The translations under genes and the position numbers were made by a program. From the NCBI RefSeq assembly GCF_007828835.1, contig NZ_VIVL01000002.1, forward strand, positions 1 through 64,000: 64,000 nucleotides of DNA, in the 5' to 3' direction. The notes under the pieces are model-generated. The model saw only the letters and a program-made list of their open reading frames with translations. It was not told the DNA's origin and ran no database searches. Shown here in pieces: positions 7,396-15,938 of this stretch. Position 1 is the stretch's first letter, and each line of letters opens with the position of its first letter. The stretch is from Variovorax beijingensis (GTDB taxonomy: Bacteria; Pseudomonadota; Gammaproteobacteria; Burkholderiales; Burkholderiaceae_C).

Positions 7396-9762
7396 ATGAC
7401 CACACGCCGCAAGTTTCTCCAGACCGCGACCGGCTCCGGCATTGCCGCCGCCACGCTGGCCACTTTCCCACCCAGCATCCGCCGCGCGCTGGCCATCCCC
7501 GCGCACCATGAGACCGGCACCATCAAGGACGTCAAGCACGTCGTGCTGCTGATGCAGGAGAACCGCTCCTTCGACAGCTATTTCGGCACCTTCAAGGGCG
7601 TGCGCGGCTACGGCGACCGCTTTGCCGTGCCGGCACCCAACGGCAAGACCATCTTCCACCAGACCTACACCAAGACCACGCCGCCCAGCACCTACACGCC
7701 CTACCGGCTCGACGAAAGCAAGGGCAACGCGCAGCGCGCGGGCAGCACGCCGCACGGCTGGTCCGACTCGCAGGCCGCATGGGACCATGGCCGCATGTTC
7801 AAGTGGCCCGACGTCAAGAACCTGCTGTCGATGGGCTACTACGACACCGCCGAGGTGCCGTTCCAGCGCGCGCTGGCCGAGGCCTTCACGCTGTGCGACC
7901 ACTACCACTGCGGCATGCACACCGGCACCATCGCGAATCGCCTGTTCTACTGGAGCGGCACCAATGGCCCGAACGGCATCAGCCCCGCCGACGGCAGCAA
8001 GGTGCAGCTCGCGGTGCTCAACAACCAGTTCAACGCGGGCAACGACATCGGCGCATCCACCGAAGGCTGGACCTGGACCACCTATGCCGACCGGCTCGAG
8101 AAGGCCGGTGTGAAATGGAAGGTCTACCAGAGCCTGATCGACAACTTCGGCTGCAACGAGATGATGAGCTTTCGCCACTGGCGCACCGCCATCGAGCAGA
8201 TGCCGGCGGCGCGCCGCCCCGTCTACGTTCCCGCGACCGACATCACGCAGCCGGTCACCGCGGCCGGGCCGTTCTATGACCCGGCCATCGACGATGCGCT
8301 CAGCCCGCTCGCCAAGGGCTTCGGCAACACCATGCCGCAGGGCTTTCTCGAAACCTTCCGCGAGGACATCCGCAACGGCACCTTGCCTGCGGTGTCGTGG
8401 ATCATTTCGCCGTCGGCCTACAGCGAGCACCCCGGACCATCGAGCCCGGCCAAGGGCGGCTGGTACGTGCAGGAAGTGCTGGACGCGCTGACCTCCAACC
8501 CCGAGGTCTGGAGCAAGACCGTGCTGCTCATCAACTTCGACGAGAACGACGGCTTCTTCGACCACCTGCCGTCGCCCGCGGTGCCCTCGCGCAACCCCGA
8601 CGGCTCGCTGGCCGGCGCCACCACGCTGGCCGAGGCCGACACGGCCGTCGAGTACCACAACCACACGCCGGCCACGCCCAAGCAGCCCGCCATGGACGGC
8701 CGCCCCTACGGCCCCGGCCCGCGCGTGCCGATGTGGGTGGTCTCGCCCTGGAGCCGCGGCGGCTGGGTCAACTCGCAGGTCTGCGACCACACCTCCACGC
8801 TCATGTTTTTGGAGAAGTGCTTCGGCGTGGCCGAGCCGCAGATCAGCAAGTACCGCCGCGCCGTCTGCAGCGACCTCACGAGCGCCTTCAACTTCGAGCG
8901 CCCCAACGACGAACCGCTGCCCACGCTGGCCGGCCGCAAGACCAAGGCCGAGGCCGATGCGCTGACCGCTGCGCAGGAGGCGCTGCCGAAGATCGTCCCG
9001 GCGGCCGACGCCGACCTGCCGGTGCAGGCCACCGGCGTGCGCCCCTCGCGCGCGCTGCCTTACGAGCTGCACGCCAGTGCGCGCAGCGATGCGCTCAACG
9101 GCCGCGTCCAGCTGCTGTTCGCCAACAGCGGCCGGGCCGCCGCCGTGTTCCACGTCTACGACAAGCTGCACCTGTCGGACCGCCTGCCGCGCCGCTACGT
9201 GGTGGAGCCCGGCAAGCAGCTCGACGGTTACTGGAGCGCCATGGCCGACGATGCCGGTCTGTACGACCTGTGGGTGCTCGGCCCCAACGGCTTTCACCGC
9301 CAGTTCAAGGGCGACCTGAACCGGCTGCGCGCCGGCAGCGCGCCCGCGCCCGAGATCCGCGTAGGCTACGACGCGCGCCGCGGCGACCTCTACCTGCAGA
9401 TGCGCAACGATGGCCGGCGCGACTGCCGCTTCACCGTGCGGCCCAACAAGGCCTACCCGCGTCCCGACGCCTACCAGGCTGGCGGCAGGGACCGCAACGG
9501 CAGCAACGGGCGCGGCAACGACGGACATGGCAGCGACGACAAGGGCACCTACGGCCACAACCCCGACGGCTCGTGGAGCATCCGCGTCAAGGGCGGCGGC
9601 GAAACCGGCATGCGCTGGAGCCTGGACGCGAGCGGCCAGTGGTACGACTTCGTCGTGACCTGCGATGCCGATCCTTCCTTCTACCGCCGCCTGGCCGGCC
9701 GCATCGAGACCGGGCGGCATTCGGTGAGCGATCCGGCCATGGGCCTGCAGGACCGCTTCTGA
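7396..9762 (+). CDS. Phosphocholine-specific phospholipase C
   Basis: A 788-residue secreted enzyme of the bacterial phosphoesterase family that includes non-haemolytic PlcN and haemolytic PlcH. The N-terminus is a twin-arginine signal (TTRRKFLQTATGSG). Catalytic-domain motifs follow: VVLLMQENRSFDSYFG, a conserved DHYHCGMHTGTIANR segment and NFDENDGFFDHLPSP. The C-terminal third holds two repeated beta domains of the DUF756 type. It would cleave phosphatidylcholine or sphingomyelin to phosphocholine and a diglyceride or ceramide, outside the cytoplasm after folding and Tat export. A Gly/Asn/Asp-rich linker (GRDRNGSNGRGNDGHG) interrupts the second C-terminal domain. Confidence 0.92.
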   Translation: MTTRRKFLQTATGSGIAAATLATFPPSIRRALAIPAHHETGTIKDVKHVVLLMQENRSFDSYFGTFKGVRGYGDRFAVPAPNGKTIFHQTYTKTTPPSTYTPYRLDESKGNAQRAGSTPHGWSDSQAAWDHGRMFKWPDVKNLLSMGYYDTAEVPFQRALAEAFTLCDHYHCGMHTGTIANRLFYWSGTNGPNGISPADGSKVQLAVLNNQFNAGNDIGASTEGWTWTTYADRLEKAGVKWKVYQSLIDNFGCNEMMSFRHWRTAIEQMPAARRPVYVPATDITQPVTAAGPFYDPAIDDALSPLAKGFGNTMPQGFLETFREDIRNGTLPAVSWIISPSAYSEHPGPSSPAKGGWYVQEVLDALTSNPEVWSKTVLLINFDENDGFFDHLPSPAVPSRNPDGSLAGATTLAEADTAVEYHNHTPATPKQPAMDGRPYGPGPRVPMWVVSPWSRGGWVNSQVCDHTSTLMFLEKCFGVAEPQISKYRRAVCSDLTSAFNFERPNDEPLPTLAGRKTKAEADALTAAQEALPKIVPAADADLPVQATGVRPSRALPYELHASARSDALNGRVQLLFANSGRAAAVFHVYDKLHLSDRLPRRYVVEPGKQLDGYWSAMADDAGLYDLWVLGPNGFHRQFKGDLNRLRAGSAPAPEIRVGYDARRGDLYLQMRNDGRRDCRFTVRPNKAYPRPDAYQAGGRDRNGSNGRGNDGHGSDDKGTYGHNPDGSWSIRVKGGGETGMRWSLDASGQWYDFVVTCDADPSFYRRLAGRIETGRHSVSDPAMGLQDRF

Positions 9763-9780
9763 CCCGGCAGCGGGCTGCTG

Positions 9781-10791
9781 CTACGGCAGCAGCCTGGCGA
9801 TCGCATCGGCGAACGACGGAATGTCGGTCTCGGTGTGCGTCGTCGAGTAGGTGGTCTCGGTGATCGACAGGCCCGGGTAGCCTCGGGCCAGAAGCCGCGC
9901 GTGCATTCGGCCCACAGGTTCGAAGTTGCACTCGACCGGCTTGTCGCAGCGCGTGAGAACCAGCGTTGCCGGCAAGGGCCGGTCGCCCAGCGCATCGTGC
10001 ATTCGCTGCTCGAGGTCTTCGTACTCGGCCGTCTGGAAGTCGAACGCGGCTTCGAACGCCAGGAAGTGCGAGAACACCAGGCTGCCTGCCGCCCCCTCGA
10101 GGAACAGCGCGATGCCGGCCATGCTCCCGCTCAGCGACAGCCCGGTCAGCAGGCGCTGCCCTGCGTCGGCGCGGTACTTCGACTCGACGAACGGCACCAG
10201 TTCGAGCGCGAGGAAGTCGTGGTACGGCACGGCGCCCGGCATCGTGTAGTCTTGCTCGCGGCGCGCCGAGCCGCCGATGCCGACCAGGATCGCTTCGGTG
10301 CGGTGCTGCTCGAGGATGTTCCTGAGGTCTGAAAACCGCGTGTTGGGCGGATTGAAGACCCCGTCGGCGTCCATTGCGTAGATGACGGGATAGGCCGCCG
10401 AGCTGCCGTCGTAGGAGGCCGGCAGGTAGATCTCGAGCGCGTAGGTTGCGCCTGTCTTGGCCGAGGTGATGGTGTCGGAAACGACGCGGCTGGCGGCGGG
10501 CGGCGATTCGGCGGGCGTCGCGGGGGGCTCGGGTACCGGTGCGGGCGCTGGCGCAGGCTCGGGCGGCGCGGCCGGCGCATCGGGGGGCGGCGGCGTGGCC
10601 GGCGTATCGGGCGGCGGTGCAACGGTGGCCACCGGCGCTACCGGCGCTACCGGCGCGACCGGCACGAAGGCGCCACCGCCGCCTCCGCCGCCTCCGCCAC
10701 CTCCGCCACCTCCGCCGCAGCTCCACATTCCGAGCGCGAGCGCCCAGCTTCCGGCCCCTACGAACGCACGCATCCTTTGCCCAAGCTGCAT
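9781..10791 (-). CDS. Putative secreted esterase (esterase D-like fold) with poly-Gly/Pro-rich N-terminal linker
   Basis: A 336-residue protein from the ATG at 10791 (AGGA lies 8 bases upstream). After a hydrophobic leader comes MWSC, a weak lipobox, then a run of fifteen glycines, a VAPVAPVAP repeat and an Ala/Pro-rich stretch, about 100 residues of disordered linker in all. The catalytic part begins near SDTITSAKTGATYALEIYLP and shows YPVIYAMDADG, ILVGIGG and the nucleophile elbow GLSLSG, as in the putative esterase family PF00756. It is convergent with the phospholipase C gene (18 bases apart). The substrate is unknown. The repetitive linker is slippage-prone. Confidence 0.7.
   Translation of the reverse strand: MQLGQRMRAFVGAGSWALALGMWSCGGGGGGGGGGGGGGGAFVPVAPVAPVAPVATVAPPPDTPATPPPPDAPAAPPEPAPAPAPVPEPPATPAESPPAASRVVSDTITSAKTGATYALEIYLPASYDGSSAAYPVIYAMDADGVFNPPNTRFSDLRNILEQHRTEAILVGIGGSARREQDYTMPGAVPYHDFLALELVPFVESKYRADAGQRLLTGLSLSGSMAGIALFLEGAAGSLVFSHFLAFEAAFDFQTAEYEDLEQRMHDALGDRPLPATLVLTRCDKPVECNFEPVGRMHARLLARGYPGLSITETTYSTTHTETDIPSFADAIARLLP
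10631..10722. repeat. Simple-sequence tracts encoding (VAP)n and poly-Gly
   Basis: A 9-bp unit ACCGGCGCT/G repeats around 10631-10664, and a CCGCCT/CCACCT 6-bp pattern repeats around 10672-10720. Both are in frame within the esterase linker and encode the APV repeat and the 15-glycine run on the minus strand. Confidence 0.8.
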
Positions 10792-10999
10792 CGGAGTTTT
10801 CCTCGAACCTGGTGGCTTGAAGAGGCGCATCAGGGGCGTCGCGCCAAGGAAAAAAAGCGCCGGCCCGATGCGGACTTTTTCAGGATGCCACGGGAAGCCG
10901 TGGCTGCAGCGCTCTTCGGGGTAGCTGGAAAACGAAAAAGTCGTATCCATCCCAGGCGGGCACGAGGGTTGGCGGGCCGCGCGTCATCGGGGAGGCACT

Positions 11000-11005
11000 T
11001 ACACT
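11000..11005 (+). promoter_or_regulatory. Candidate -10 element next to a start codon
   Basis: TACACT ends 6 bases before the ATG at 11012. No convincing -35 hexamer is present at the usual distance. Confidence 0.3.
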
Positions 11006-11011
11006 GCGGCC

Positions 11012-11371
11012 ATGAGAAGCGCAAGGGATGTTCAATGCGGCCTGCAGCCCGTGGTGGAGCTGCGGAAAGAGGCTGCGTCGTACGCTTATTCCGTTCGCGC
11101 GCCGCGTTCGAAGGGTGTCATCCCGCCCAGCTCGTACAGCAACGGCGGCTTCTCGACGCTCGCCGACTGCCTGCTCGACGTGGCGCGCGCACTCGGTGGC
11201 GACTTCAAGCGCATCTACGTGCGCCTTGACGGCTACTGCGTTGGGGAGCGCGATATCGCCGAATTGCGCCATGGGCCGCAAGAGGTCGCGGCCGCCCTCA
11301 GGGCTGCCTGCGACGCGATTGCGAGCGCCGCCGAAGCGGGTGCCGCCGCATCGGAAGCCAACGATCCCTGA
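11012..11371 (+). CDS. Hypothetical protein
   Basis: A 119-residue soluble protein with no family I recognise. The first half is mixed (SYAYSVRAPRSKGVIPPSSYSNGGFSTLADCLLDVARALG), the middle has a beta-like RIYVRLDGYCVGERDIAEL, and the end is an Ala-rich helix. Codon use looks like the neighbours. A TACACT element 6 bases before the ATG suggests a short or absent leader. It is divergent from the esterase. Confidence 0.5.
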   Translation: MRSARDVQCGLQPVVELRKEAASYAYSVRAPRSKGVIPPSSYSNGGFSTLADCLLDVARALGGDFKRIYVRLDGYCVGERDIAELRHGPQEVAAALRAACDAIASAAEAGAAASEANDP

Positions 11372-11485
11372 GCACGGCCCCTACGCGATGCGAGCTGAAC
11401 CTGCGGGGCGATCCGGGTGCCTTTCTGCACCGCTTGTCATTCGCGGAAGCTACAGTCAGGTTCCGAACCATGAGGAGGCAGTCGC

Positions 11486-11902
11486 ATGAGCTATGACTTG
11501 ATGGTGTTTGCAGTGGAAGCCGCGCCCAGGGACCGGGCCGCATTTCTCGAGTGGTATGAAGGCCATGCCGAATGGGCGGAAGGGCATTCCTACGACAACC
11601 CGGATGTGAGCACGCCTGCGTTGAGGGCTTGGTTCCTGGAAATGATCCAGTCCTACCCCGCCATGAATGGCCCGTTTTCGTCCGAAGAGTTTCCGGAGGA
11701 CGACGCCGTCGTGACCGACTACAGCGTCGGGCGGGAAGTGATCTATGCAGCATTCGCGTGGTCGAAGGCTGAAGCGGCCTATGACGCCGTTGTCGCCGTT
11801 GCCGCGAAACACGGGGTCGGGTTCTTCAATGCGAGCTCGGACGGCGCGGAGGTTTGGCTTCCCGACGGCAAGGGCGGCTTGCAACTGGCGCACTCCGCGT
11901 GA
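11486..11902 (+). CDS. Hypothetical protein (MSYDLMVF family)
   Basis: A 138-residue acidic soluble protein beginning MSYDLMVFAVEAAPRDRAAF, with an aromatic middle (WYEGHAEW, ALRAWFLEMIQSYP) and ending in a possible small alpha/beta domain (GVGFFNASSDGAEVWLPDG). It resembles conserved proteins of unknown function that I have seen in other proteobacteria, but I cannot assign a role. GAGGAG lies 9 bases before the ATG and TACAGT (11449-11454) could be its -10. Its TGA stop overlaps the GTG start of the AraC regulator, so the two are probably translated together. Confidence 0.7.
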   Translation: MSYDLMVFAVEAAPRDRAAFLEWYEGHAEWAEGHSYDNPDVSTPALRAWFLEMIQSYPAMNGPFSSEEFPEDDAVVTDYSVGREVIYAAFAWSKAEAAYDAVVAVAAKHGVGFFNASSDGAEVWLPDGKGGLQLAHSA

Positions 11903-12852
11903 AGGTCCCGCAGGTTCTCGACGACACCAGCCAGACCGCCAATCCCGCCGCCAATTCCGCCGCATGGGCCCGCCTGCGCGACATGGTCGCAGCGCGAACC
12001 CCCGTGGACGGGCGCACCGATGCGCTGTATCCGGGGCTGCGCTGCTACCGCTTCTCGCGCCCGGCCCGCTACGAGAAAACCCAGCGCCTCACGCCGGGCG
12101 TGGTGGTGGTTTTGCAGGGCCGCAAGACGGTGCACCTTGGTGGCCACCGCCGTTCGCTCGACTACGGCGCCGCGCAGTGCCTGGTGCTCGGGGCCGAGGC
12201 CGCGTGCCTCGGTACGGTCGTCGCAGCGAGCGCCGAAGCGCCCTACCTCGCGATTCATCTCGACCTGCCGCCCGACGTGCTGGTCAAGTCTTTTGTCGCG
12301 CTCGCGGAAAGCGGCGCGCTGGCGGCAGAGCCCGCGCGCGTGACCGAGAACTTCACGGCGCCGGTGGCGCCGGAGGTGATCGACGCCTTCGCCCGCCTGC
12401 TGCTGGCGGCCGACGACCCGGTGGAGCGCCGCACGCTCGCGCCGCTGTCCGTCGAAGAGATCGTGCTGCGGCTGCTGCGTTCGGAAGCCGCAGCCGCCAT
12501 CCGCAGCGCGGGCGCTGTCACCAGGGCTGGCGCACGCATACAGGCGGCCATCGCCTTCATGCGCCGCCATCTGGACCGGCCGCTGTCGGTGGCCGAGATC
12601 GCCGGCCACGTGCACATGAGCCCTTCGCACTTTGCGCACAGTTTTCGCGAAGTGGCGGGTGTTACGCCGATGCGCTGCATCCGCGACCTTCGCCTCGAAG
12701 AAGCGCGCGTGCTGATGCTGGGCGCCGGCCTGCGGCCCGGCGATGCGGCTGCGAAGGTGGGATTCGAGAGCGCGGCGCATTTCAACCGTGCGTTCCGCAG
12801 GCGGTTCGAGGCGACGCCTGCGGAATACGTGCGGCGCGTGCAGTCGGGTTGA
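11899..12852 (+). CDS. AraC-family transcriptional regulator
   Basis: A 317-residue regulator. The N-terminal part (YPGLRCYRFSRPARYEKTQRLTPGVVVVLQG) matches the AraC N-terminal cupin-like domain (PF06719 type). The C-terminal about 100 residues form two helix-turn-helix units: PLSVAEIAGHVHMSPSHFAHSFREVAGVTPMRCIRDLRLEEAR and AAKVGFESAAHFNRAFRRRFEATPAEYVRR. The GTG at 11899, overlapping the upstream stop as GTGA, is preferred over the ATG at 11854, which would overlap the upstream gene by 49 bases. The small monooxygenase gene at 12983 follows and is a plausible target. Confidence 0.88.
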   Translation: MKVPQVLDDTSQTANPAANSAAWARLRDMVAARTPVDGRTDALYPGLRCYRFSRPARYEKTQRLTPGVVVVLQGRKTVHLGGHRRSLDYGAAQCLVLGAEAACLGTVVAASAEAPYLAIHLDLPPDVLVKSFVALAESGALAAEPARVTENFTAPVAPEVIDAFARLLLAADDPVERRTLAPLSVEEIVLRLLRSEAAAAIRSAGAVTRAGARIQAAIAFMRRHLDRPLSVAEIAGHVHMSPSHFAHSFREVAGVTPMRCIRDLRLEEARVLMLGAGLRPGDAAAKVGFESAAHFNRAFRRRFEATPAEYVRRVQSG

Positions 12853-12982
12853 TGGGAAAGAGGGCTGCGGCAAGCTTCGCAGCCATGGTCAATTTGTTCG
12901 CAGCTTCGCGCCTTGGCGCGGGGAAGGGCGCTGGCTAACCTGCCGTCTCCCTAATCCTTCAAGCCAAAGACAAAGAATCTCC

Positions 12983-13273
12983 ATGGACCCGATCAGCCTC
13001 ATCATCACTTTCGAAGCCAAGCCCGAGCGCGCATCCGCGTTCGCCGAACTCATGCAGCAGGTCAAGCAGTCGCTGCCATCGGTGGACGGCTGCCGCGGTG
13101 TGCGGCTGTTCGGGCACGGCGACAACGCCTGCGCGTTCACGCTGGTCGAGTCGTGGGAATCGCGCCGCCATCATCAGGCGCATATCGCGGGCGTGGTGTC
13201 GTCCGGCGCATGGGACGCGATGGCGGCCGAGTTGGCTCGCGAGCCCGTCAGCTGCTATTGCAACGAACTTTGA
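12983..13273 (+). CDS. Antibiotic biosynthesis monooxygenase (ABM)-domain protein
   Basis: A 96-residue single-domain protein with the dimeric ferredoxin-like ABM fold: LIITFEAKPERASAFAELMQQVKQSLPSVDGCRGVRLF, then CAFTLVESWESRRHHQAHI. Family members range from cofactor-free quinol monooxygenases to stress proteins; the substrate here is unknown. It ends VSCYCNEL, giving two Cys near the C-terminus. It lies 130 bases behind an AraC regulator on the same strand. ATG is at 12983; the nearest purine-rich stretch is AAAGAA. Confidence 0.75.
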   Translation: MDPISLIITFEAKPERASAFAELMQQVKQSLPSVDGCRGVRLFGHGDNACAFTLVESWESRRHHQAHIAGVVSSGAWDAMAAELAREPVSCYCNEL

Positions 13274-13542
13274 TGCGGTGCGCCGGGGCAGGAGCGATGT
13301 GCCTTATCTTGGGGTGTTGCTCGGGTGAGTGCCTGCGTTCTCCTCGGATTCCTTCCATGCCGCCCAGCATTGTTGGCTGCAGCATGGCCACCAACCAAGT
13401 GGCCCGCACTCCACGACCTCACCGCAACCTGTTCGGCACCAGACGGTGTGCCGCCGCGACGCAGGCGCGCTGGCTTGATGCGGCCTTCGTTCCAACTGCC
13501 TCACCGCCAACGCGAACGGCGTCCCCTCCACTGGCTGGTCCA

Positions 13543-14865
13543 TCACTTGTCGTCCCTGGGATCGCTTGTCTGTTGCCAGTTCGTGTCGCCGAAGGAGCTG
13601 TGCTTGATGATGGGCATGATCTCGCCCTTGTCGAAGTAGCGCCGGCTGTCCAGCTGGGCCGGGGTGAACCACCAGCCGGCCTGTGGGCAGGGTTCGCCGC
13701 CGGGGATGAGCGGCTTTCTTTTCGAGGTGGCGGTCCGGCCTTCATCGGGCGAGGGCTTGCGGCGCTGTTCCGCGCTGGGCCAGTCGCTGTCATCGTCGAA
13801 GCGACGCATCCAGCGCAACGAGCTCTCGTAGCCGAAACGGGGATTCGGGTCGCCGTCCCAGGGATCGAGCGTGTTCAGGTTCAGCTCGTCGCAGCGGATC
13901 GGGCGAATCAGGCGGTTGGCTTTGGCCAGCACATCGGGCACGCCGTCTTCCACCGGGTACAGGTCGAGGTCGCCCAACTCGATCCAGAGGCCGTTGGCGC
14001 CGTCAGGGTTGAGCTTGTCCCGCGGGTAGGGGACCGAGGTGATCTTGATGCGCGGGTCGGCCAGTTCGACACGGATCTGATGCTCGGGCTTGCCCAGCTT
14101 GCGTTGCCATACGGGCGAGAGCATGAAACACCACGTCGGAGGGCGCAAACCAGCGCCAAGGTCAGTCGGATTCACAAACCCTTCATGAATCTTGTCGTGA
14201 TATTGGTAGCCCATCTTGGATGGATGATCGATGTCCAGGCCGTAGAAGTAATCGGCGCAGATGCGCTCCAGCACATCAGACTCATAAGATCCCATTACGC
14301 CAAGGTCGCCGTTGCCCACCTCGTAACCCATGTACGCCTGCTCGGGCCGAACTGACTTGATGCAATCGAGCACGAAGTCGCTCCACCGTGTTTCATTACC
14401 GTCCTGGTACCAGTCGTAGCAGAAAATCAGTTTGAGCGTGCTGTAGCACTGTTGAGGTACGTGGTCCACACGTGCGGAGTAGGACCACAGTGGCGATGCA
14501 TCGGGCGACTCCATGTCGGTCGCCATCAAATAGAAGGTTTCAAACTCTTCTTGGTGGTGCTTGGCTTCGGCCCGAAGGTCTGTCGGAAGCCGCTTGTCCC
14601 CTGCTTTGAGCCAAACCTGCGTGCGCGACTTGAACACCCTCTCGAAGGGGTTGTCCATGATCTGCTCAAAGCACTCCCAGATGTCGATGAACTTGTTTGC
14701 CACCGACATGTAATCCTCAGGCTGGTGGTAAACATAGAAGGTCACATAGGGACAGATACCCAATTCACGCCCTTTGTCGCCATAGAACCACTGCGGCGCG
14801 ACCTTGCTCTCGCGAATAAATTCCTCGATCTCTTCAGGGTCCAGAAACAATTTGGCCGTACTCAT
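13543..14865 (-). CDS. Type VI immunity-like protein (DUF3396 family)
   Basis: A 440-residue soluble protein. The long N-terminal part resembles the DUF3396/type VI immunity family, with aromatic-rich segments such as YVTFYVYHQPEDYMSVANKF and WCFMLSPVWQRKLG. The C-terminus has GGEPCPQAGWWFTPAQ and FDKGEIMP, a motif I associate with immunity proteins of polymorphic toxin systems. It directly follows a nuclease effector gene and would bind and neutralise it in the cytoplasm. ATG 14865 has GAGG 8 bases upstream; a GTG at 14877 overlapping the effector stop is an alternative. Base composition is a little less GC-rich than the housekeeping genes, consistent with acquisition. Confidence 0.65.
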   Translation of the reverse strand: MSTAKLFLDPEEIEEFIRESKVAPQWFYGDKGRELGICPYVTFYVYHQPEDYMSVANKFIDIWECFEQIMDNPFERVFKSRTQVWLKAGDKRLPTDLRAEAKHHQEEFETFYLMATDMESPDASPLWSYSARVDHVPQQCYSTLKLIFCYDWYQDGNETRWSDFVLDCIKSVRPEQAYMGYEVGNGDLGVMGSYESDVLERICADYFYGLDIDHPSKMGYQYHDKIHEGFVNPTDLGAGLRPPTWCFMLSPVWQRKLGKPEHQIRVELADPRIKITSVPYPRDKLNPDGANGLWIELGDLDLYPVEDGVPDVLAKANRLIRPIRCDELNLNTLDPWDGDPNPRFGYESSLRWMRRFDDDSDWPSAEQRRKPSPDEGRTATSKRKPLIPGGEPCPQAGWWFTPAQLDSRRYFDKGEIMPIIKHSSFGDTNWQQTSDPRDDK

Positions 14866-14873
14866 TAGATTCC

Positions 14874-15938
14874 TCACTTCTTGCCGTGGTGGCCGCGACC
14901 GCCCGGTGTTCTTCGATCCTGCTGCTTTGAAGGTACTTCCTTCTTCTCGTTCTCGCCTGACTTATCGGTTTCCTTCTTCGCCTCGTGTACCGCGATGTCC
15001 TCCGGGTACCGAAATAGCGACAGCCTTCCGCCCGAAGTCACGGGCTTACCTTGGAACGTGAGGGAGGCCCGGGCCGTGTTGACCTTTGCTGCGTGCTTGA
15101 GCAAGCGGTCATAAGCTTGGAACTGCTTCTTCTCAATCCGATCCCCCGGGAACTTGATCTCCACAATAGCGAAGATGTTGCCCTTGTCCGGCCGTTGATG
15201 CCGGTACTCCGAGATCATGAGGTCGGCCGCGATGCTGCCCTTGCGGTACTGGAACGGGCTGGGATAGAACGGATTGATTTTCCCCAGCCGCTGCAGCTTG
15301 GTGGCCTCTTCCACGGGATGATCGTCGAAGGATGGCGGCGGTCCGAAGTTCACCTCGCATTTCAACGGGCTGGCCCAGCTCAGGCACTCGTCCACGAACT
15401 CGAACAACAGGTTGACCGCCAGCTGCTTCAGCCTGATCACGAAGAACGCCTCGAGTTCCACATCGGTCAATTGCTCGACCGACATCGACAACAGTTCCTC
15501 GATGATCTTGCGCTTGGCCCTGGGCAGATCCTTGATCGATACGCCCTTCTTTTTCCGAAGGCTCAGCACCGGCATGCGGTCGGCCGCGGCGCATACCTGG
15601 GTGATGGCATCGCGGAATGGAATCTTCTGCTCGATGGCCGCATTGATGGTGGCATCCGTGGCGCCGCGGCCGGCGGCCTTGCGCGTGTTCTGCCCCTGCG
15701 GGTCGGTGGCCTCGAGGGCCAGCAGGATCGCGACTTCCTCCTTCTCCTCGATCTTCTGCGCGATCTCGTCCTGGATGCTCTGGATGACCTTGCGAATCTC
15801 CTCCTTGGCCTTGCCGATGTCCTTGCCGTATTTTTCGACCCCTTCGTACAGTTCTTCGGCCAGCTCGCCCAATTCATGAACCGTGATGGCGAGGGCGATC
15901 AGCTCGAGCACGCCCCAGACGATGGCGGGTACCGGCAT
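14874..15938 (-). CDS. Type VI secretion effector, PD-(D/E)xK (VRR-NUC-like) nuclease
   Basis: A 354-residue protein. Residues 5-24 are hydrophobic (VWGVLELIALAITV), 25-70 form a charged coiled coil, and the C-terminal third carries a nuclease core: AADLMI (D239), then VEIKFPGD (E260-x-K262) and QFQAY (Q272 to Y275). That D...ExK...Q order fits PD-(D/E)xK enzymes and resembles VRR-NUC T6SS effectors. A basic tail (KKEVPSKQQDRRTPGGRGHHGKK) could help bind nucleic acid. Its ATG overlaps the vgrG stop (TAATG), and the immunity-like gene starts within 10 bases of its stop. It would be loaded on the VgrG and cut DNA in recipient cells. Function is inferred from motif and context. Confidence 0.72.
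   Translation of the reverse strand: MPVPAIVWGVLELIALAITVHELGELAEELYEGVEKYGKDIGKAKEEIRKVIQSIQDEIAQKIEEKEEVAILLALEATDPQGQNTRKAAGRGATDATINAAIEQKIPFRDAITQVCAAADRMPVLSLRKKKGVSIKDLPRAKRKIIEELLSMSVEQLTDVELEAFFVIRLKQLAVNLLFEFVDECLSWASPLKCEVNFGPPPSFDDHPVEEATKLQRLGKINPFYPSPFQYRKGSIAADLMISEYRHQRPDKGNIFAIVEIKFPGDRIEKKQFQAYDRLLKHAAKVNTARASLTFQGKPVTSGGRLSLFRYPEDIAVHEAKKETDKSGENEKKEVPSKQQDRRTPGGRGHHGKK

Noticed and set aside
7225..9720. Long minus-strand ORF (831 codons) opposite phospholipase C
   Set aside because: It mirrors the plus-strand codon pattern (His/Ala/Arg/Gly-rich), a usual artefact in GC-rich DNA; the plus strand has clear catalytic motifs.
13304..13672. Minus-strand ORF downstream of the immunity gene with several Cys
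   Set aside because: It overlaps the end of the immunity gene in another frame, has no start signal and no family resemblance. The gap 13274-13542 otherwise shows nothing I can support.
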